A DNA stretch of 47,439 bases. Origin: Cytophagales bacterium Alg240-R148. Its GTDB lineage: Bacteria > Bacteroidota > Bacteroidia > Cytophagales > Cyclobacteriaceae. Numbering within the stretch: position 1 is the first letter of the stretch; every line of letters starts with the position of its first letter. The notes under the pieces were generated by a model. That model ran no database searches and was not told the origin of the DNA. It saw nothing but the letters and a program-made list of their open reading frames with translations. Position numbers and translations under genes: made by a program. This document shows, one piece after another, positions 29,404-39,022 of this stretch. Location of the stretch: assembly GCA_900537185.1 (NCBI GenBank), contig LS999830.1:1-47439 (forward strand), in the 5' to 3' direction.

Positions 29404-32181
29404 GTGGTGAAACGAGTACCTATAGTGTTTTTCTTTTTCTTTTCTTGCTGCTTTACTTGGGCACAAGAGGTGCCAAAAGCCTATGCCTATCTATTAAAAA
29501 ACGCTGTCAGCGCCAAAAATAAAGCACTACCACATTATTTGGTTCGAAGAGAATGGGTTGATAACCTTGCAACGGATGTTGTAATTAAAAGACAATTGGA
29601 TGCTGATTTTATAATTATACAACCTGTTAAAGATAAAATTCATCAGGAGAATACGTCCAAATGGACGCCTGTAAACGCTTTATGGAAACTTCAGGATATT
29701 TCTCTAATACAAGAGAAAAAAAACACTGTTGTATGGATAAAAGTGGAGGATGGCACTTCCTTTAATTTCAAGTTTAAATTCAAAAGAGCGGGTGCTCGGT
29801 ATCTGCGAGCCAAACTAAGTTCCAAACAAATAAAGGCCTTAATCGAATACAATGAAGTATATTATATAGGGTACGAGGCATCGGTGGTACAAGATGAAAC
29901 AAGGGTGTTGGATTTGAACTTGATTCCGAATAGGTTCAATAAAGTGCACGAGTACTTCCCTTTATTAACTGGTGGGTCTATTGTGGTTGGGTTAAAGGAA
30001 AACCAACCTAAAACTACAGACATCGATTTGTTAGACCGGGTTGTACTATCGGATTTCGCCTCTGAAGAACAGTCCAACCATGCCACAGAAATGGCAACTA
30101 TAATAGCAGGGTCTGGAAATTCATTTGTAAATGGTAAGGGGGTAGCCCCATCAACGTCTCTAATATCTACGGGGTATGAACAAATTTTACCAGAAAACGC
30201 TGCCTTTTATTTACAGAATAATATTGAAGTTCAAAACCATTCTTATGGCACAACTATCGAATCTTTCTATGGCGTCGCTTCTGAGGCCTATGATTTAAAT
30301 TCTAATGAGAATACAAATTTGTTGCATGTCATTTCTTCTGGTAACAATGGTGCAGCAAGTGCCACTTCCGGAAAATACGCTGGGTTGGCAGGGTGGTCCA
30401 ACTTTACAGGAAACTTTAAGAATTCAAAAAATACCTTGTTGGTTGGTGCGGCGGATACCACTGGAAACACCCTTGTTTTTTCATCCAAGGGCCCCACTTT
30501 CGATGGTAGAATTAAACCTGAGGTAGTGGCATATAGCACGGCGGGAACCTCCAATTCAGCTGCTTTGGTTTCTGGTTTAGCAACATTGTTAAAGGAAGCT
30601 TATACCAAGAAGTACTCCGAAATCGCAGCATCTGCTTTAATAAAAGCTGTAATTATCAATTCATCAGATGATATTTATACCGTTGGTCCTGATTATTCTA
30701 CAGGGTTTGGAAACGTAAATGCCTTCCAGGCCCTAAAAGGGTTGGATTCTAACAATTTTTATGAAGGAGACATAAGCGACAACCAAGTGGTAGAATGGCC
30801 CGTCGAAGTTCCTGTTGGTACAAAAGAACTAAAAATAACTTTGGTTTGGAATGATCCTGCAGCCCGTGCCAATGACAATGTGATTTTGGTTAATGACCTC
30901 AATGGAGAGTTAATAGGCCCTAATTGGAGTGTTTGGAAACCATGGGTACTACAAACAGAAGCAGATGTGGCTGGTTTATCGAGCCCTGCTACCAGAGGAA
31001 TCGATAACAGGAATAATGTGGAACAAATATCTGTGCAAGATCCTGAGCCTGGTACTTATGTTTTTAAAATAAGTGTGGCCGATATGGTTGGTACCAACCA
31101 AGCGTTTTATGTTGCGAAACAATTAATCAAAAAAGACACTTTAATTTGGGACCATCCCATTGCAAACAGCAATTTCCCCTATGATGGAGAGACCGGGTCT
31201 TATTTTAGATGGTATTCAGGTTACGACGAAGAGGTAGAAGGGAATTTAGAAATTTCAACCGATGGTGGGCAAAGTTGGGAAATGCTTTTTTCAGGGATTG
31301 CGCTAAACCAGAAACAGTTGCGGTGGCAAAACGTTGAACATGCTGGTACAGCCAAGGTGCGCATGTGGGTAAATGGCATAGCCTATGAATCAGAATTGTT
31401 TTCGATTTCTAAAACGCTTTCTATACAAGTGGCCTACCAATGTTCTGATTCTACCTTGCTTTATTGGAAAGAGGACCCCAATGCGCTCTCTTATCAAGTG
31501 GACCAATTGGTCGCTAGCGAATTTCAAAAAATAGGCAACACCCCGGATACCCTTTTTAGAATTCCTACAAAAGACAGCGAATCATATTTCAAAGTGACGC
31601 CGCTTTATTCCAATGGAATGAGCGGTATTGGATCCTATGCTAGCCAGCCCGCAAGCCTTAAAGTGGGCTGTTATTATTCCACTTTTTACGCTTTTAAAAA
31701 TAAACGATTAATAAACGTAAATGCCGATTTTAGTACTCTGTTTGAAGTGAAAGAAGTTGTACTCGAAAAAAATATAGGTGGGAATTTCGTCCCCTTACAA
31801 ACCTACACTGGAATTGAATCTTTTAGTTATGAAGACAGAACACCAATAGAAGGAATCAACCAATACAGACTCAAAATTATAAGGAATAACAATGTTACAG
31901 TATATTCCGATGTCACCGAAACAATGTATTATTACAAAACAGTGGGGGTGGTATACCCCAACCTGGTAATTCCAAACGCCGACATTCAAATTAGGGCTGG
32001 TGGCCCCATGGATCGACCTAGTTATTTTTATGTTCATGCCGCAACTGGGCAACTATTGTTCGAATCCAGGTTTTACGAAAGTCAAAAATTAAAACTACCT
32101 ACTTTTTTAACTAGAGGGATGTATTTTTATACCATCAAAAACGATGTAGGTACCAGCAGTGGTAGGTTGGTGGTACATTGA
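29404..32181 (+). CDS. secreted subtilase-like protein with degenerate catalytic Asp, probably T9SS cargo
   Basis: 925 residues from a GTG start. A signal peptide is present (about 1-20, VPIVFFFFFSCCFTWAQ). The S8-like domain lies at about 185-440. The catalytic Ser motif GTSNSAALVSG (about 380-390) and the oxyanion Asn (ISSGNNG) are kept, and His is present in NHATEMATIIAG (about 225). Where the family has the Asp (VxDxG), it reads VVGLKENQ, so the triad seems broken. A pre-protease domain, CUB-like and beta-sandwich parts follow (about 450-850), and the end TRGMYFYTI...SSGRLVV is like a T9SS type A sorting tail. It may be a binding protein rather than an active protease. Confidence 0.75.
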   Translation: MVKRVPIVFFFFFSCCFTWAQEVPKAYAYLLKNAVSAKNKALPHYLVRREWVDNLATDVVIKRQLDADFIIIQPVKDKIHQENTSKWTPVNALWKLQDISLIQEKKNTVVWIKVEDGTSFNFKFKFKRAGARYLRAKLSSKQIKALIEYNEVYYIGYEASVVQDETRVLDLNLIPNRFNKVHEYFPLLTGGSIVVGLKENQPKTTDIDLLDRVVLSDFASEEQSNHATEMATIIAGSGNSFVNGKGVAPSTSLISTGYEQILPENAAFYLQNNIEVQNHSYGTTIESFYGVASEAYDLNSNENTNLLHVISSGNNGAASATSGKYAGLAGWSNFTGNFKNSKNTLLVGAADTTGNTLVFSSKGPTFDGRIKPEVVAYSTAGTSNSAALVSGLATLLKEAYTKKYSEIAASALIKAVIINSSDDIYTVGPDYSTGFGNVNAFQALKGLDSNNFYEGDISDNQVVEWPVEVPVGTKELKITLVWNDPAARANDNVILVNDLNGELIGPNWSVWKPWVLQTEADVAGLSSPATRGIDNRNNVEQISVQDPEPGTYVFKISVADMVGTNQAFYVAKQLIKKDTLIWDHPIANSNFPYDGETGSYFRWYSGYDEEVEGNLEISTDGGQSWEMLFSGIALNQKQLRWQNVEHAGTAKVRMWVNGIAYESELFSISKTLSIQVAYQCSDSTLLYWKEDPNALSYQVDQLVASEFQKIGNTPDTLFRIPTKDSESYFKVTPLYSNGMSGIGSYASQPASLKVGCYYSTFYAFKNKRLINVNADFSTLFEVKEVVLEKNIGGNFVPLQTYTGIESFSYEDRTPIEGINQYRLKIIRNNNVTVYSDVTETMYYYKTVGVVYPNLVIPNADIQIRAGGPMDRPSYFYVHAATGQLLFESRFYESQKLKLPTFLTRGMYFYTIKNDVGTSSGRLVVH

Positions 32182-32182
32182 G

Positions 32183-32833
32183 TTATTCTAAAAAAAGCTG
32201 AATTTCCATGGGCAGAATTCCTTCGAATGTAATGTCGAAACTTGCGTAGTGCTGGGCCACGGAACGCAAGGATTCGTTGTTTGGGGAATGGATATGGAAA
32301 TTGATTTTTTGCAATCGTTCGTCTTTTTTATTAAAAGGAGGAGGGGTTTTGCTGGTATAAAAATGGGAGGACAGGGCGATTGGACAGCTAATAAGAATGG
32401 ATCCTACGGCATAGTCGTCAAAATAGTAAACTAAAGATTGGTTGATGTCTTCAAAAAAGTTTACCGTGTTGGAAAGTCTTAATCTGGAGCCCGCTTTGGA
32501 TTTTCCTTTTGCATTGAGGTGTTTTAGCTGGCTTTTACCTTGTTTTTTACGCACCATATATGTTTTGAAGACTTTGTTTTCAACCAACACACCTTCTTCT
32601 ACAATGCCAATTGCAGCATTTTCAGATTGAATCAATACAATTGCAAACAAAACTTCTTCTTCTACCACAGACAGCCCTTCGCTCAGATTAATATTAAAAG
32701 GATAGCGTACCTGCATGTTCCATTTTGGGGCTACCACTTCTAATACCCTTTCCTTTACATCTACTTTATAGGGATGTTGGGACAAAGCCAAAAGAAAGGC
32801 TTCATAGTCTAATGCATCAGGTTGGAGGATCAT
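32183..32833 (-). CDS. VLRF1-type release-factor homologue (Bacteroidota bVLRF1)
   Basis: 216 residues, cytoplasmic. The core motif VRKKQGKSQLKHLNAKGKS (about 93-111) is followed by AGSRLRLSNTVNFFEDIN. It corresponds to the GGxxQ loop region of Vms1/ANKZF1 and related eRF1-like release factors (VLRF1), in which the Gln cuts the peptidyl-tRNA bond; here G-K-S-Q keeps the Gln. The later SKTPPPFNKKDERLQKI block also fits Bacteroidota members as I remember them. A role in rescue of stalled or split ribosome products is expected. It converges on the subtilase-like gene, 1 bp away, and diverges from the HEAT gene. Confidence 0.62.
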   Translation of the reverse strand: MILQPDALDYEAFLLALSQHPYKVDVKERVLEVVAPKWNMQVRYPFNINLSEGLSVVEEEVLFAIVLIQSENAAIGIVEEGVLVENKVFKTYMVRKKQGKSQLKHLNAKGKSKAGSRLRLSNTVNFFEDINQSLVYYFDDYAVGSILISCPIALSSHFYTSKTPPPFNKKDERLQKINFHIHSPNNESLRSVAQHYASFDITFEGILPMEIQLFLE

Positions 32834-32863
32834 AATGTCTATTTAATTTCAAAAATAGAAAAA

Positions 32864-32882
32864 GATTCAAGTAATTTGAATC
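32864..32882. promoter_or_regulatory. inverted repeat between divergent genes
   Basis: GATTCAA-GTAAT-TTGAATC, 7-base arms around 5 bases, 12 bp before the HEAT gene start and 31 bp before the VLRF1-type gene start on the other strand. It is a possible operator; no regulator is known. Confidence 0.4.
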
Positions 32883-32894
32883 AAAACATAGATT

Positions 32895-33416
32895 ATGGAC
32901 GATAAGATTCAGTTGTTAATAGATTCTTTTGCAAACTCAGAAAATGAAGAAGTTTATCAAAACGCCGACCAATTGGCGGCCATTGGAACAAAGGAAGTCT
33001 TGGTGGCCATGTTGCCCTTATTAGAAAATGAAGAAAGCGCTATTAGGTACCTGGCTGGAAGAACTTTGATGCAAATGAAAGAAAATGACGGTGCATTGGA
33101 GGCCATTTTTAATTTGTTGGATAACAAAGGTTATGTGGGTTCAAAATCGGAACTTTTGGAAATCTTAGAAGGCTTTGATATCAGTAGTAAATTTGTGCCC
33201 ATTTTCAAACAGTATTTGTTTGGGAGTTTTAAAGTTTCGGCCATGGCTAAAAATTTATTGGATTACAAAGAGTTTGTTCTTACACCGCGTGTTTTAAAGA
33301 AATGTGAGAAGCATTGGCAGCATTATCAAAATAATGTAAAACAAGATGAGGTATTCGAAGTTAAAAAAATTGAAGTGAATGAAATAATTATAGAAATACG
33401 TAATAATATTCAATAA
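32895..33416 (+). CDS. HEAT-repeat protein
   Basis: 173 residues, cytoplasmic, all helical. Repeats of the type NADQLAAIGTKEVLVAMLPL, NEESAIRYLAGRTLMQMKEN and NDGALEAIFNLLDNKGYVGS are HEAT-like, ending in a Lys/Glu-rich tail. Such proteins are scaffolds; no partner can be named from sequence. It diverges from the VLRF1-type gene, with which it shares a 61-bp control region, and is followed by the antiporter gene after 126 bp. Confidence 0.7.
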   Translation: MDDKIQLLIDSFANSENEEVYQNADQLAAIGTKEVLVAMLPLLENEESAIRYLAGRTLMQMKENDGALEAIFNLLDNKGYVGSKSELLEILEGFDISSKFVPIFKQYLFGSFKVSAMAKNLLDYKEFVLTPRVLKKCEKHWQHYQNNVKQDEVFEVKKIEVNEIIIEIRNNIQ

Positions 33417-33542
33417 TTTTCACATCTTGAAAATAGTTGTATTGTTTGAAAGAATTTTGACCATTTAGTTTCTTGTTCAGTTTTAAAATCTTATTTTAAA
33501 TGTTATTATTGACTTAAAATTCTGTCATTCTAAAAGTTGTTC

Positions 33543-34598
33543 ATGGTATTAGTCGGTTATATAATAGCCTTACTTATTGCGTTTTATCTAATTGCTGAGA
33601 TCAGCGATCGGTATTTTGTGGTTTCCCTAGACCACATAGCAAACAAACTGTCTATGTCCCATGAAATGGCTGGGGCCACCTTAATGGCCATAGGCTCCAG
33701 TGCACCAGAATTATTTGTTGCCATCATTGCCTTAGTAAAACCCGGAAACCACGGCGCAATTGGAGTAGGAACCATTGTCGGGTCTGCTTTATTTAATATT
33801 TTAGTAATTGTTGGTGCGGCAGCCATTGTAAAAAAAGCGGTTCTGGTTTGGCAACCCGTTTTTAGAGATTTGTTGTTTTACCTACTTTCTGTAGTGGCTC
33901 TTTACCTAGTTTTGAGAGATGGGCAAATAACTTTAATGGAAAGTAGTATACTGGTAGGGTTGTATGGCGCCTATCTAATTGCCGTTATGAAATGGCAAAA
34001 ATGGTTCAAATACACAGAATTGGATCAAATTGAAGAGGTAGAAGAGGATGGGGATGAGAAAAAAGGATGGAAAGTCATTTTTATTCCTTTGGATTTTTTA
34101 TTGCAAAAACTTTTTCCTGCACCAAAATATTATGTAACCACTTTTGTTGTATCCATTGTGGCCATTGCGTTTTTATGTTGGGTTTTGGTAGAATCAGCAA
34201 TAGGTGTTTCAGAAATATTACATGTTCCTGAAGTAATAATAGCCCTAACGGTAGTAGCAGTAGGTACCTCCATTCCGGACATGATTTCTTCCATCATTGT
34301 AGCCAAACAAGGCCGGGGTGGTATGGCAGTAAGCAATGCGGTAGGTTCTAATATATTTGATATATTGATTGGTTTAGGACTTCCTTGGTTGCTTGTTATT
34401 GGGTATAAGAGTGAAGTGGTAGCACCAGATACAGCCAATTTATTTGAATCAATAGGACTGTTATTGGCTTCTGTGGTATTTATATTTTTTACCTTTGTAC
34501 TCAGGAAATGGCAATTGGGCAGGTCGGTAGGATATATTTTGATATTTGCCTACGCATCCTATGTTTGTTTTGAGATTGTGCGGTTTTTATACGCTTAA
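33543..34598 (+). CDS. calcium/sodium antiporter (CaCA family, YrbG-like)
   Basis: 351 residues from the ATG at 33543; a TTG 6 bp upstream is less likely. Two homologous halves each carry an alpha-repeat motif: MAGATLMAIGSSAPELFVAI with GTIVGSALFNIL (about 40-90), and LTVVAVGTSIPDMISSI with NAVGSNIFDILIG (about 235-275). These hold the Ca2+/Na+ site in the CaCA superfamily. About ten membrane helices are seen, with a charged cytoplasmic loop between the halves (EEVEEDGDEKKGW, about 163-175). It probably exports Ca2+ in exchange for Na+. Confidence 0.9.
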   Translation: MVLVGYIIALLIAFYLIAEISDRYFVVSLDHIANKLSMSHEMAGATLMAIGSSAPELFVAIIALVKPGNHGAIGVGTIVGSALFNILVIVGAAAIVKKAVLVWQPVFRDLLFYLLSVVALYLVLRDGQITLMESSILVGLYGAYLIAVMKWQKWFKYTELDQIEEVEEDGDEKKGWKVIFIPLDFLLQKLFPAPKYYVTTFVVSIVAIAFLCWVLVESAIGVSEILHVPEVIIALTVVAVGTSIPDMISSIIVAKQGRGGMAVSNAVGSNIFDILIGLGLPWLLVIGYKSEVVAPDTANLFESIGLLLASVVFIFFTFVLRKWQLGRSVGYILIFAYASYVCFEIVRFLYA

Positions 34599-34621
34599 AG
34601 TTTACATTTAATCCTCTTCTT

Positions 34622-35701
34622 ATGCGTAAAATAATGGTGCGGAAGTTTTGGTACCATTCTCCGCCTTTCTGGATTGTGGTAGCTGCGGTATTGCATACAC
34701 TGTTTTTATTGGTATTTGATTCGGGTTATACTTGGGAGCAATGGGTTTATCACCCAGTAGCCATGTACTTGGCATTTTTTGTCTCTAAAAATTGTCTGAT
34801 TTTGGTGATCAAAAGATTTGAAACAGAAGCCTTCCCTCGTTATGTTGGCACTACAGTTCTGAGTCTGGTTGTTTTTTTGATACTGCAATTTGTGCTCCAG
34901 AATGGCGTGGTGCTGCTGTTAGAACGGCTTTTTCAGTTGCCAGAACACTACAGCCTCCCTCAACTCATTCTATATATGAAAGATAATTGGCATACTATGT
35001 TGGAAGCTTTGCCCTTGGCTTTGGTTTGGGTGTTGGGAAACATTGTGCTCCATCAAATGAAAGATAATGAAAAATTGTCGAGTGATTTGGTATACAGCAG
35101 GAGTGCCCTAAAAAAGGAACAACTTCAACATTTATCGATTGAAATGAATCCACATTTTCTATTTAATGCCATGAATGGGATTGTAATGAAGATTAGGTCA
35201 GGAGCCAAAGAAGAAGCAGCAGATATGCTGGCTTCTCTAAGCCAAATGCTTCGAAACACATTGTCAGAAAGAGGCAAACAATTGGTGCCCATACAAAAGG
35301 AAATTCAGCTATTGGAAAGTTATTTGTTTATCGAGAAAAATAGATTCAAAGACAAGGTTAAAATAGAAGTGGAGGTAGACCCTGAGGTACTGCATTATAA
35401 ATTGCCATTTATTACCCTTCAACCATTGGTAGAAAATGCCTTCAAACATGGTGTGGCCAATAGCATAGAACATTGCAGTATTTTGATAAGCATAAAAAAG
35501 GAAAAGGACCGCATCCGGTTTAAGGTATTTAATTCTTCCGAAGATCCTATTACAGAATGGAATATGGAGGAGCATGATGGAATTGGTTTGTCGAATACGG
35601 TAAATAGATTGAAACAAATTTTTGAAGATCAGTTGACCTTTAAAATTAAATCAATGGACCAAGGTTTTGCAGTTGAATTCACTATACCCGCTGTGCGATG
35701 A
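34622..35701 (+). CDS. LytS-type sensor histidine kinase
   Basis: 359 residues. Four membrane helices lie at about 17-36, 44-60, 76-96 and 125-145, then the His_kinase domain: QHLSIEMNPHFLFNAMNGI (about 170-188, phospho-acceptor His in NPHF) and the ATP-binding N-box LQPLVENAFKHG (about 260-271) with GIGLSNTVNRL. The stop overlaps the start of the response regulator (ATGA), so they form a two-component pair that probably controls the permease gene downstream. The input signal is unknown. Confidence 0.9.
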   Translation: MRKIMVRKFWYHSPPFWIVVAAVLHTLFLLVFDSGYTWEQWVYHPVAMYLAFFVSKNCLILVIKRFETEAFPRYVGTTVLSLVVFLILQFVLQNGVVLLLERLFQLPEHYSLPQLILYMKDNWHTMLEALPLALVWVLGNIVLHQMKDNEKLSSDLVYSRSALKKEQLQHLSIEMNPHFLFNAMNGIVMKIRSGAKEEAADMLASLSQMLRNTLSERGKQLVPIQKEIQLLESYLFIEKNRFKDKVKIEVEVDPEVLHYKLPFITLQPLVENAFKHGVANSIEHCSILISIKKEKDRIRFKVFNSSEDPITEWNMEEHDGIGLSNTVNRLKQIFEDQLTFKIKSMDQGFAVEFTIPAVR

Positions 35702-36480
35702 ATAAAATAAAGTACATAATAGTAGATGATGAATTAGATGCTCGAAATGGATTGCGTGCGATGTTGATGGCACAGAGTGATTTAGAGTTATTGGCACTGT
35801 GCAGCAACGGAATAGAGGCCATTGAAAAAATAAACCAACTCCAACCGGATTTGTTGTTTTTGGACATACAAATGCCAAAAATAAATGGTTTTGAAGTATT
35901 GAGCTCCATTGAAAAGCAACCAGCAGCGGTGGTTTTTGTCACCGCCTATGATCAATTTGCGATAAAAGCCTTTGACGTACATGCCGTAGATTATCTTTTG
36001 AAGCCGTATACCGCCAAAAGATTACAAGAATGCGTAAGCAAATCGATTCAAATAATACACTCTAAAAACAAATCTTTATCCGTTGATGCCAGGGCCTTGC
36101 AATCTACTTATTCCGGCACTAGAAAGAGGGATACAATCAACTTTTTACACCAAGACAAGTTGGTGATAAAATCAAACGGAAGCACTAGGATCCTGAACCA
36201 ACAAGAGATAAGATGGGTGGAGGCCTACGATTATTACGTGAAAATACATTTATTGGACGAAACCACAGTATTGTATCGGTCTACTATGAAAAAAATGGAA
36301 GCCTTTTTGGACAAACTGATTTTTTTGCGAATCCATAAATCTTCTATTGTGAATTTGAGTTGTATCGTTGGTTTCAAACCATTAGAAAACAACCAATTGG
36401 AATTGTCCTTAGATTCAAAAATTCAATTGGTTGTAAGCCGGTCTTATAAGGCCTCTGTTTTGCAAAAAATAAAAATGTAA
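35698..36480 (+). CDS. LytR-type response regulator (receiver + LytTR)
   Basis: 260 residues. The receiver domain (about 1-120) has the acidic pair VDDE (10-12), phospho-acceptor Asp56 in LLFLDIQMP, the Thr in FVTAYD and the Lys in LLKPY. A LytTR DNA-binding domain fills about 160-258 (KSNGSTRILNQQEIRWVEAY, FLRIHKSSIVNLSCI). It is translated from the ATG that overlaps the kinase stop. The permease gene starts 92 bp downstream and is a natural target. Confidence 0.92.
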   Translation: MNKIKYIIVDDELDARNGLRAMLMAQSDLELLALCSNGIEAIEKINQLQPDLLFLDIQMPKINGFEVLSSIEKQPAAVVFVTAYDQFAIKAFDVHAVDYLLKPYTAKRLQECVSKSIQIIHSKNKSLSVDARALQSTYSGTRKRDTINFLHQDKLVIKSNGSTRILNQQEIRWVEAYDYYVKIHLLDETTVLYRSTMKKMEAFLDKLIFLRIHKSSIVNLSCIVGFKPLENNQLELSLDSKIQLVVSRSYKASVLQKIKM

Positions 36481-36572
36481 TGCGTTTTGCTGCATTAAAA
36501 TGTTCATACCCTGCATTTTACCAACCATTGTTGTGGTATGCGTTTATGTTGGTACCATAAAACTAAAAAACT

Positions 36573-38999
36573 ATGCTGCGCAACCACCTCAAATTTGCAT
36601 TTAGATTATTTATTAAAGATGGGTTTTATTCCGTATTAAACTTAATTGGTTTGGTAATTGGAATATCCTGTGGAATCATGGTTGTTTTAATTGTAAACAA
36701 CGATCTCAATTATGACAAATCGCATCTCAACCACGAACGTATTTACCGTTTTAGTACACGGACAATGGCACCGGGGGTTGATTTTAATACCTGTGTAGCA
36801 CCCCGACCACTTCCAGGATTGATGATGGAAATGTTCGATGACATTGAAAACTATGTTCGTTTTGAGAGTTTCGGGCAAGAAATGGTACAATATGTTGTGG
36901 GCAGCGAAGAGACTTTTTATGAAGCAAAAGTGCTGCGTGCCGATACTTCATTGTTTTCAGTTTTTACCCACACCTTGGTAGCTGGCAACCCAGAAAAAGC
37001 CTTGGAAGGTAAAAATAATGTGGTTATTTCAGAATCTATGGCCCATAAAATATTTGGCATGGCAGACCCTATGAACCAAACATTAATATTCTTTGGCGAC
37101 CAACCCTATGCCGTGTCTGCTGTTTTTAAAGATTTACCGGATAATGTGCATTTGAAATACGACATGGTGCTTTCTGGTTTTGATGAGGTTGGCCAGTTCG
37201 GTGACTTGTCTGATGGTGATCCTAGATTTTCAGAGTTATTTTGGAACCCAGATATTTACGCTTATTTCATGTTCAAAGAAGGATACGACCCTCAAAAATT
37301 CGATTCTCAATTTGAAGTAGTTTACAATAAGTTTTACAAAGCTTTTGGAGACAAAATAGAAGGCAATGCCACTCCCAACTTAGAACCACTTGCAGACATT
37401 CATTTTCATTCTACCTTAGAGTGGGATGAGCCACAAGGCAATCTATCCTTTTTATACACCTTTGCCTTTATAGGTTTGTTTATTTTGATTTTAGCTTGTA
37501 TTAATTATACCAACCTGACCACCGCTAGGGCGATCAATCGGGTAGGGGAAGTAGGCATAAGAAAAGCCTTGGGGTATGGGAAAAACAACTTGTTTTTCAC
37601 CATATTTTTGGAAGCTTTTTTAATGGCATTTTGTGCAGTAATTTTAGCTATTGTGTTTTGTTATGCCCTTTTAGAACTGACCACATTTAATGCGTTAATA
37701 AACAAAAACCTGTCTTTGAATTTGTTTCAGGATCCAATAATTATGCCTTCAATTGTTGGGGTCACCCTTTTTGTAACCTTGTTGTCTGGATTGTACCCAG
37801 CTTTGTACATTCCATCTATTCCAGTGGTAAGTGCTTTAAAAGGTATCTTTAAGTCGGATCAACTGAATGTTAACATTAGAAAAGGACTCATTGTCTTTCA
37901 ATTTGTCGTTTCCTTATTTGTTATCATGAGTACCTTAATTATGGGCCGGCAGATAGATTACGTTCGAAACAAACCCTTGGGGTTTGACAAAGAAAATGTA
38001 ATGATCTTAAGGTTGCCTGGAGAGGCAGATGAAAAGAAAACAGAAACCTTAAAAGACCAGCTCTTGGCATATTCTAGTGTGTTTAAGGTGGCTTCGAGTT
38101 GGGGTGTTCCAGGCAATGGAGTGGATCATATGGTCATGCGAGTTGAAAACAACAAAGGCGAGTTGGAACAACAAGAGTTGAATACCCTGTTTACCAGCGG
38201 CGACTATTTAAACACCATGGGGTTGCAATTGGTAGAAGGAAGAAACTTTGATCCTGATAGGGCGACGGACTACAGCCTGAAATTTATTGTCAATGAAACC
38301 TTTGTGCAAGAAATGGGCTGGGGCCAACAAGCTTTAGGGAAAAAGGTGAAGTATTTTCATGGAACCGAAGATGGAGAAGTAATAGGAGTAATTAAAGATT
38401 TTAATACCACTTCGCTGCACAATAAAATTGAACCATTGATAATCATTTCAAATGAAGATTTGCAAGGGTATTTACACATTAGAATTAATTCTGAAAACAT
38501 ACCAACAACCATAGCAACTGTAAAAGACCTATGGGAGTCCTACAACCAAGAGAGCCCCTTTGAGTACGAATTTCTGGATGCACAATTTGATGCACAGTAC
38601 AAAGCAGACCAGGACCAATATGCCTTGATCGGAATACTGTCCTTTTTGTGTATAGCAATATCTATATTGGGATTAATCGGTTTAGCGGCTTTTAATGCAG
38701 GGCAAAGAACAAAAGAAATTGGCATCAGAAAAACACTCGGGGCTTCTGTTCCAGAATTACTTGTTTTGTTTTCAAGAAGTTATGCAAAATTGATTTTATT
38801 GGCTTTTGTACTTGCAGTGCCACTGGCCAATTATATGGTAACAGAATGGATGGGTACCTTTGCCTACCAGATGGACATACCATGGTATTATTTTCTATGG
38901 CCGGGCATAGCAGTGTTTGCTCTTGCAATTCTGGTAGTTAGTTTGCAATCGTTAAAAAGTGCCAATCTCAACCCCGTAGATGCATTAAAAGATGAATAA
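36573..38999 (+). CDS. FtsX/MacB-type ABC transporter permease
   Basis: 808 residues, the same layout as the permease at 25497: N-terminal helix (about 18-42), MacB_PCD periplasmic domain (NDLNYDKSHLNHERIYRFST), inner helices at about 290-430, a second periplasmic domain, and three final helices with KEIGIRKTLGAS (about 710). It ends in NPVDALKDE. The ATPase is not adjacent. The position behind a LytS/LytR pair resembles antimicrobial-peptide sensing or detoxification modules, but the substrate is unknown. Confidence 0.87.
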   Translation: MLRNHLKFAFRLFIKDGFYSVLNLIGLVIGISCGIMVVLIVNNDLNYDKSHLNHERIYRFSTRTMAPGVDFNTCVAPRPLPGLMMEMFDDIENYVRFESFGQEMVQYVVGSEETFYEAKVLRADTSLFSVFTHTLVAGNPEKALEGKNNVVISESMAHKIFGMADPMNQTLIFFGDQPYAVSAVFKDLPDNVHLKYDMVLSGFDEVGQFGDLSDGDPRFSELFWNPDIYAYFMFKEGYDPQKFDSQFEVVYNKFYKAFGDKIEGNATPNLEPLADIHFHSTLEWDEPQGNLSFLYTFAFIGLFILILACINYTNLTTARAINRVGEVGIRKALGYGKNNLFFTIFLEAFLMAFCAVILAIVFCYALLELTTFNALINKNLSLNLFQDPIIMPSIVGVTLFVTLLSGLYPALYIPSIPVVSALKGIFKSDQLNVNIRKGLIVFQFVVSLFVIMSTLIMGRQIDYVRNKPLGFDKENVMILRLPGEADEKKTETLKDQLLAYSSVFKVASSWGVPGNGVDHMVMRVENNKGELEQQELNTLFTSGDYLNTMGLQLVEGRNFDPDRATDYSLKFIVNETFVQEMGWGQQALGKKVKYFHGTEDGEVIGVIKDFNTTSLHNKIEPLIIISNEDLQGYLHIRINSENIPTTIATVKDLWESYNQESPFEYEFLDAQFDAQYKADQDQYALIGILSFLCIAISILGLIGLAAFNAGQRTKEIGIRKTLGASVPELLVLFSRSYAKLILLAFVLAVPLANYMVTEWMGTFAYQMDIPWYYFLWPGIAVFALAILVVSLQSLKSANLNPVDALKDE

Positions 39000-39022
39000 G
39001 TAGATTGTTCTGAACCAAAAAA

